The notes below the pieces were generated by a model. The model searched no databases and was not told the DNA's origin. It saw only the letters and a program-made list of their open reading frames with translations. Shown piece by piece: positions 60,318 through 64,000 of a stretch of DNA of 64,000 nucleotides; the stretch's first letter is position 1, and each line of letters starts with the position of its first letter. The stretch is from Artocarpus heterophyllus (Eukaryota; Streptophyta; Magnoliopsida; Rosales; Moraceae). The position numbers and the translations under genes were made by a program. Location of the stretch: positions 26,843,899 to 26,907,898 of the forward strand of contig CM046348.1 of assembly GCA_025403435.1 (NCBI GenBank), given 5' to 3'.

Positions 60318-60665
60318 CCAGAGCTGGAAGAATAACAAAAGGAAGGGCAGTCCTCATAACCAACAAAACCAAGGCAACAAGAGGCACAATGGTGGCCATC
60401 CCAACAACAACGGTAGGCAGCATCAGCCATGTGCCAAATGTGGGAAGAAACATCCTGGAGAATGCCGTATGGGAACAAACCAATGTTTTATCTATGATGA
60501 GAAGATCATTTTGCCAAGAACTGCCCTAACCAGACGAATGCTCAAGCCCAACAGAGAGCTCCACAAGCCCAACTCCATCAGATGTAAGCTTCCTTAGAAG
60601 GGCCATTGATTAGTCAGGATAGACTTGAAGCCCCACCTACAAATGCCTGCATCTATGCCATGACG
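59461..60665 (+). pseudogene. Gypsy gag (E3)
   Basis: Capsid/nucleocapsid polyprotein start. The ATG at 59461 (MDGHRRMQTRTQTNE) is the first after the primer site that continues into gag-like sequence. The retrotransposon gag domain is at about 59690-60120 (FEGSKDPLVAQGWLKTIEATL, TMEARIWWDGIE, FVHESNTKFF). A poly-Asn run encoded by (AAC)n is at 60285-60318, then a zinc knuckle CAKCGKKHPGEC near 60430 and a second one lost to a frameshift near 60500. There are stops at 59551-59553, 59602, 59887, 60097 and others. Confidence 0.9.
60283..60318 (+). repeat. (AAC)n microsatellite in gag
   Basis: About eleven AAC units coding for poly-asparagine just before the zinc knuckle, a typical low-complexity linker of Tekay-type gag. 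Confidence 0.85.
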
Positions 60666-62616
60666 AAAGAATAGGTGACTGCTAAAGCCCCTAATGTGGT
60701 CACAGGTCAGATCTCAAGTCATTCTATTAATGCATATGTCCTCTTTGATATGGGTGTCACACATTCTTTTGTATCGTCGCCTTTTCCTAAGAAGTTAGAG
60801 GTTCATTTAGAGCCTATGAGACAGGGATTCACTACGACACTACCCTCCGGGGAAGTAATGATATCTACGCATTGTATCCATATTATTCCTCTATGGATTT
60901 CTGAAAGGGAACTTTTCATTGACCTCATCCTGTTTGATATGTATGATTATGACACGATTCTTGGAATAGATTTCCTAAGCAAGTACAATGCTTCCATTGA
61001 ATGTCGAAAACGAAAGGTGATCTTCCATCCAGAAGGTGATCAAAAGTTTGTGTATGTGAGTAAGTCCAGAAAGAAACCAAGCATGTTTTTGTCAGCAATG
61101 AAAGCAAGGAAATTGCTAGCTAGCGGCTGTATGGGCTATCTGGCGAACTTTGTAGATAAGAGTCAGGAGGAAAAGAAAAAGAATTGAGGATGTGGCAGTA
61201 GTACAAGAATGTCCAGAGGTGTTTCCAAATGACCGGTCAAGCTTACCTCTTGATAGAGAAGTTCAATTCGAGATCGAGCTCGCTCTTGGCACCGACCTGA
61301 TCTCAAAAGCACCCTATAGAATGACCCCAACAGAGTTGAAGAAGCTTCTTTCTAAAAGAACTTCTTGACAAAGGATTCATCAGGCTAAGTCACTCACCGT
61401 GGGGAGTTCTAGTTCTATTTGTCAAGAAGAAGGACGGATCTATGAGATTATGTATCGACTATAGGGAGTTAAACAAGGCAACGATTAAGAATAAGTACCC
61501 GTTGCCTCGAATCGATGACTTGTTTTATTAGCTTAAAGGTGCATCTGTGTTCTTAAAGATTGATCTGCTGTCAGGATATCACCAGTTGAAGATTAAAGAA
61601 TAAGACATTCCAAAAGCAGCCTTTAGATCGAGGTATGGTCACTATGAATTTGTGGTTGTGCCTTTCGGTCTAACGAATGCACTTGCAGCCTTCATGGACC
61701 TGATGAATCGAGTATTCAAGGATTTCATCGATAATTTTTGTCATTGTGTTTATCGACGATATTCTTGTTTATTCGAAGAGCCAAGAAGAACATGTGGAGC
61801 ATCTAAGGATTGTGTTGGAGACATTAAGAAGACACCAGCTATATGCAAAATTTTCCAAGTGTGAGTTCTGGCTCAACAGAGTGTCTTTCTTAAGGCATGT
61901 ATATCAAAGGAAAGGATAATGCTGGACCCTACTAAGGTAGAGGCTGATCTCAACTAGAAACAACCGACAAATGCAAGTAAGATAAGGAGTTTCTTGGGTC
62001 TAGCTAGTTATTATTGTAGATTCATGGAAGACTTCTCCAAGATAGTAGCACCACTCATGAATCTAACCTGCAAGGGAAAGAAGTTCGAATGGATAGAAGC
62101 ATATGAGAAAAGTTTCCAAGAACTGAAGAAGAGGCTAACAATAGCTCCAGTTTTGGCCATTCTAGAAGGAAGTGATGGATTTGTGATTTACAGTGATGCC
62201 TCTAAGATGGGCCTTGGTGCTGTTCTGATGCAGAATGACAAAGTGATTGCTTACGAATTGAGACAATTAAAGGACTATGAGAAGAACTATCCTACTCATG
62301 ACCTTGAGTTAGTGGCCATTGTTTTTGCACTAATGATATGGAGACATTATTTATATGGGGTCCAATGCAAGATCTTCACTGATCATCAAGGTTTAAAGTA
62401 TTTCTTCACCCAGAGAGACCTGAACATGAGACAACGAATATGGTTAGAGTTGGTGAAGGATTATGACTATGAAATCCTTTATCATCCAGGAAAGGCTAAT
62501 CGAGTGGCTGATGGTCTAAGTAGGAAGACAGCAGCTACGCTAATGTTAGTGCAAGCAATGTCTCAAACTTTAAGGAAAGAAATTCTAGACTTCGGTTTGG
62601 AACTCATAATAGGGTA
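60666..62616 (+). pseudogene. Gypsy protease - RT - RNase H (E3)
   Basis: The protease is at 60675-61187, with its active site eroded from DTGATHSF to DMGVTHSF. After a frameshift near 61185, RT runs from about 61195, with DYRELNK near 61460, FSKID eroded (stop at 61528), and a one-base insertion near 61740 that disrupts the FIDD catalytic box (CVYRRYSC in the shifted frame). The RT thumb is at 61994-62100 and RNase H at 62100-62616 ([32 protein letters not shown]). Several stops are TAG or TAA in place of CAG, TGG or GAG. Confidence 0.9.
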
Positions 62617-64000
62617 GCTTTTAGCACTCACTCTTGCTCCAATGTTGCATGATGAGATTCGGAGTAAGCAAGATGAAGATGTAAGCCTCGCAAGGATTAA
62701 GCAGGAGATGAAATAAGGGAAATGTGAAGAGTTTCATATTGTAGATAACAGAACTCTATACCTCAAGGTTCACTTATGTGTTCCCAACGTTGATGGCCTA
62801 AGGGAAAGAATCTTGGCTGAAATTCATGGTACTCCTTATTCAATTCATCCAGGTGCAACAAAGATGTACAACGATCTAAGGGATAACTTCTAGTGGTTTG
62901 GAATGAAATGCAATGCTGCCATATATGTGAAGAAATGTTTGACATGCCAACAAGTTAAAGCTAAACACCAGAGACTTGGTGGTGATCTATAGTCTATCCA
63001 GATACTAGAATGGAAATGGGAGGATATTGCAATGGATTTCATTACCGGTTTGCCCAAGACTATCAATGGTTATGATGCTATTTGGGTTGTTGTGGATCGA
63101 CTGACGAAGACCGCGCATTTTATCCCTATCAGGATCACTTACTTTATGGAGCAGTTAGTGGAACTCTATGTCAAGGAGATTGTATGACTTCATGGAATCC
63201 CTAAGTCTATCATCTTCGATCGTGATGGTAGGTTCACGTCCAAGTTCTAAAAAAGTGTATAGACTATGATGGGGACCAAGTTACACTTCATTACAGCATT
63301 TCATCCTCAGATTGATGGCTAAACAGAGAGGATGAACTTGATCTTAGAGGATATGCTTCGGGCCTGTACTCTCGATTCAAGACCAACTGGACTAAAATGT
63401 TGCCATTAGTAGAGTTTACGTATAACAACAGCTATCAGGCGATGATTAGAATGGCACCTTATGAGGCCCTGTATGGGCAAAATGCAGGTTGCCTATATGT
63501 TGGCATGAAGCTAGTGAAAAGAAGTTGATGGAAAGCATTGACGATGAAAAGACCGATTTTGTTATTGAAACCTTTGAGATGATTAAGTTGATTCGGAAAA
63601 GAATAGAGACCACTTAGAGTCGGCAAAAAAGTTATGTTGATAGAAGAAGAAGACCCTTGGAATTATCTGTAGATGGCTTAGTGTTCTTGAAATTAGCACC
63701 GATGAAAGGAGTTATGAGGTTTGGAAAGAAAGGCAAATTGAACCCAAGATTTATCGGGCCTTATGAAATCGTGAAACGAATAGGCAAAGTAGCTTATCAG
63801 CTGAGGATGCCTTTAGAAATCTCTGCAAGGCATGATGCATTCCATGTTTCGATGCTCAAGAAATATGTCCCAGACCCTACGCACGTGATCGAGCCATAAG
63901 TGATCGAGATTCAAGATGACTTAAGTTATGAAGAAAAGCCAATTGGGATTTTAGATAGGAACCTTGAGGAGTAAAGAAATTCCATTGGTCAAAGTCTTAT
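62617..64000 (+). pseudogene. Gypsy integrase and chromodomain-like tail (E3), cut by window end
   Basis: The zinc region is at 62820-62970 ([22 protein letters not shown]). The DDE core is at 63030-63440 ([14 protein letters not shown], then a decayed QT-G-TE). The C-terminal domain is at 63657-63899 (FGKKGKLNPRFIGPYE, HVSMLKKYVPD) and continues to EEKPIGILDR and KEIPLVKV at the edge. Stops at 62614, 62893, 63185, 63248 and 63897. The chromodomain, if present, begins just before the window ends. Confidence 0.9.

Larger units (their letters stand above)
56131..64000 (+). mobile_element. Ty3-gypsy element E3 (Tekay/Del-like), 3' end outside window
   Basis: 5' LTR, primer site, gag, protease, RT, RNase H, integrase and chromodomain-like tail in order on the plus strand. 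It is inserted into E2 pol coding sequence. CCCAT (56126-56130) is the candidate left target duplication. All frames carry stops or indels, so this copy is also inactive, but it is the least rearranged gypsy in the window. Confidence 0.92.

Noticed and set aside
60176..60483. Cys/Val-rich frames opposite the gag asparagine run
   Set aside because: They are the antisense translation of the (AAC)n microsatellite and zinc-knuckle region.

Overview
This window is repeat-rich nuclear DNA from a flowering plant, probably a eudicot. It is AT-rich, and almost every recognisable protein-coding stretch belongs to a transposable element: three Tekay/Del-type Ty3-gypsy elements, a fourth more decayed gypsy, Athila/Tat-type gypsy remnants, three Angela/Tork-like Ty1-copia elements, an L1-type LINE and one complete CACTA (En/Spm) DNA transposon. 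I found no intact host gene. The only cellular-type coding sequence is an intronless, decayed LOG-family (cytokinin-activating phosphoribohydrolase) pseudogene at 17436-18014, lying inside Athila/Tat-like DNA. No tRNA, rRNA, CRISPR or bacterial feature was seen.

Left part (1-22449). A Tekay-type gypsy (E1, + strand) enters from beyond the left edge: pol to 2570, polypurine tract, then a 2959-bp 3' LTR (2664-5622). It abuts the inside of the 5' LTR of a decayed copia element (copia 1, 5623-14635), as expected if E1 inserted into that LTR. Copia 1 in turn sits in an Athila/Tat element, whose protease resumes at 14636 and whose long A-rich non-coding tail, PPT-like block and possible LTR run to about 21.7 kb.

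Middle (22445-35806). Copia 2 (22450-32125, - strand) is almost intact: two 2033-bp LTRs with about four differences by eye, a 5-bp TTAAA target duplication, a perfect tRNA-iMet primer site and one 1318-codon gag-pol frame broken only by two TGG-to-TAG stops. It interrupts a diverged tandem repeat of about 185-190 bp. Next come the two LTR copies and integrase remnant of a fourth gypsy (E4, - strand), with most of its interior deleted.

Right part (35813-64000). A decayed LINE (+) is split by three insertions: an Athila/Tat-type LTR-containing segment (36556-38656), a complete 8.9-kb CACTA (40464-49369, ATA duplication) with TNP2-like and TNP1/Ulp1-like genes, and copia 3 (from 49553, - strand). 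Copia 3's LTR is split by gypsy E2 (50650-56130, - strand), which is split by gypsy E3 (56131 to beyond 64000, + strand). This gives a four-deep nest, LINE <- copia 3 <- E2 <- E3, whose distal halves must lie beyond the right edge.

The most unusual signal is a GC-rich inverted-repeat motif, GTTCGGC-AG-GCCGAAC, clustered in the LTRs (and the copia leader) of both the gypsy and the copia families. These superfamilies are not otherwise related at DNA level. Two clusters of opposite orientation occur per element. The Athila/Tat, E4, LINE and CACTA sequences lack it. Nearly all nonsense codons checked are G:C-to-A:T transitions, consistent with methylation-driven decay.
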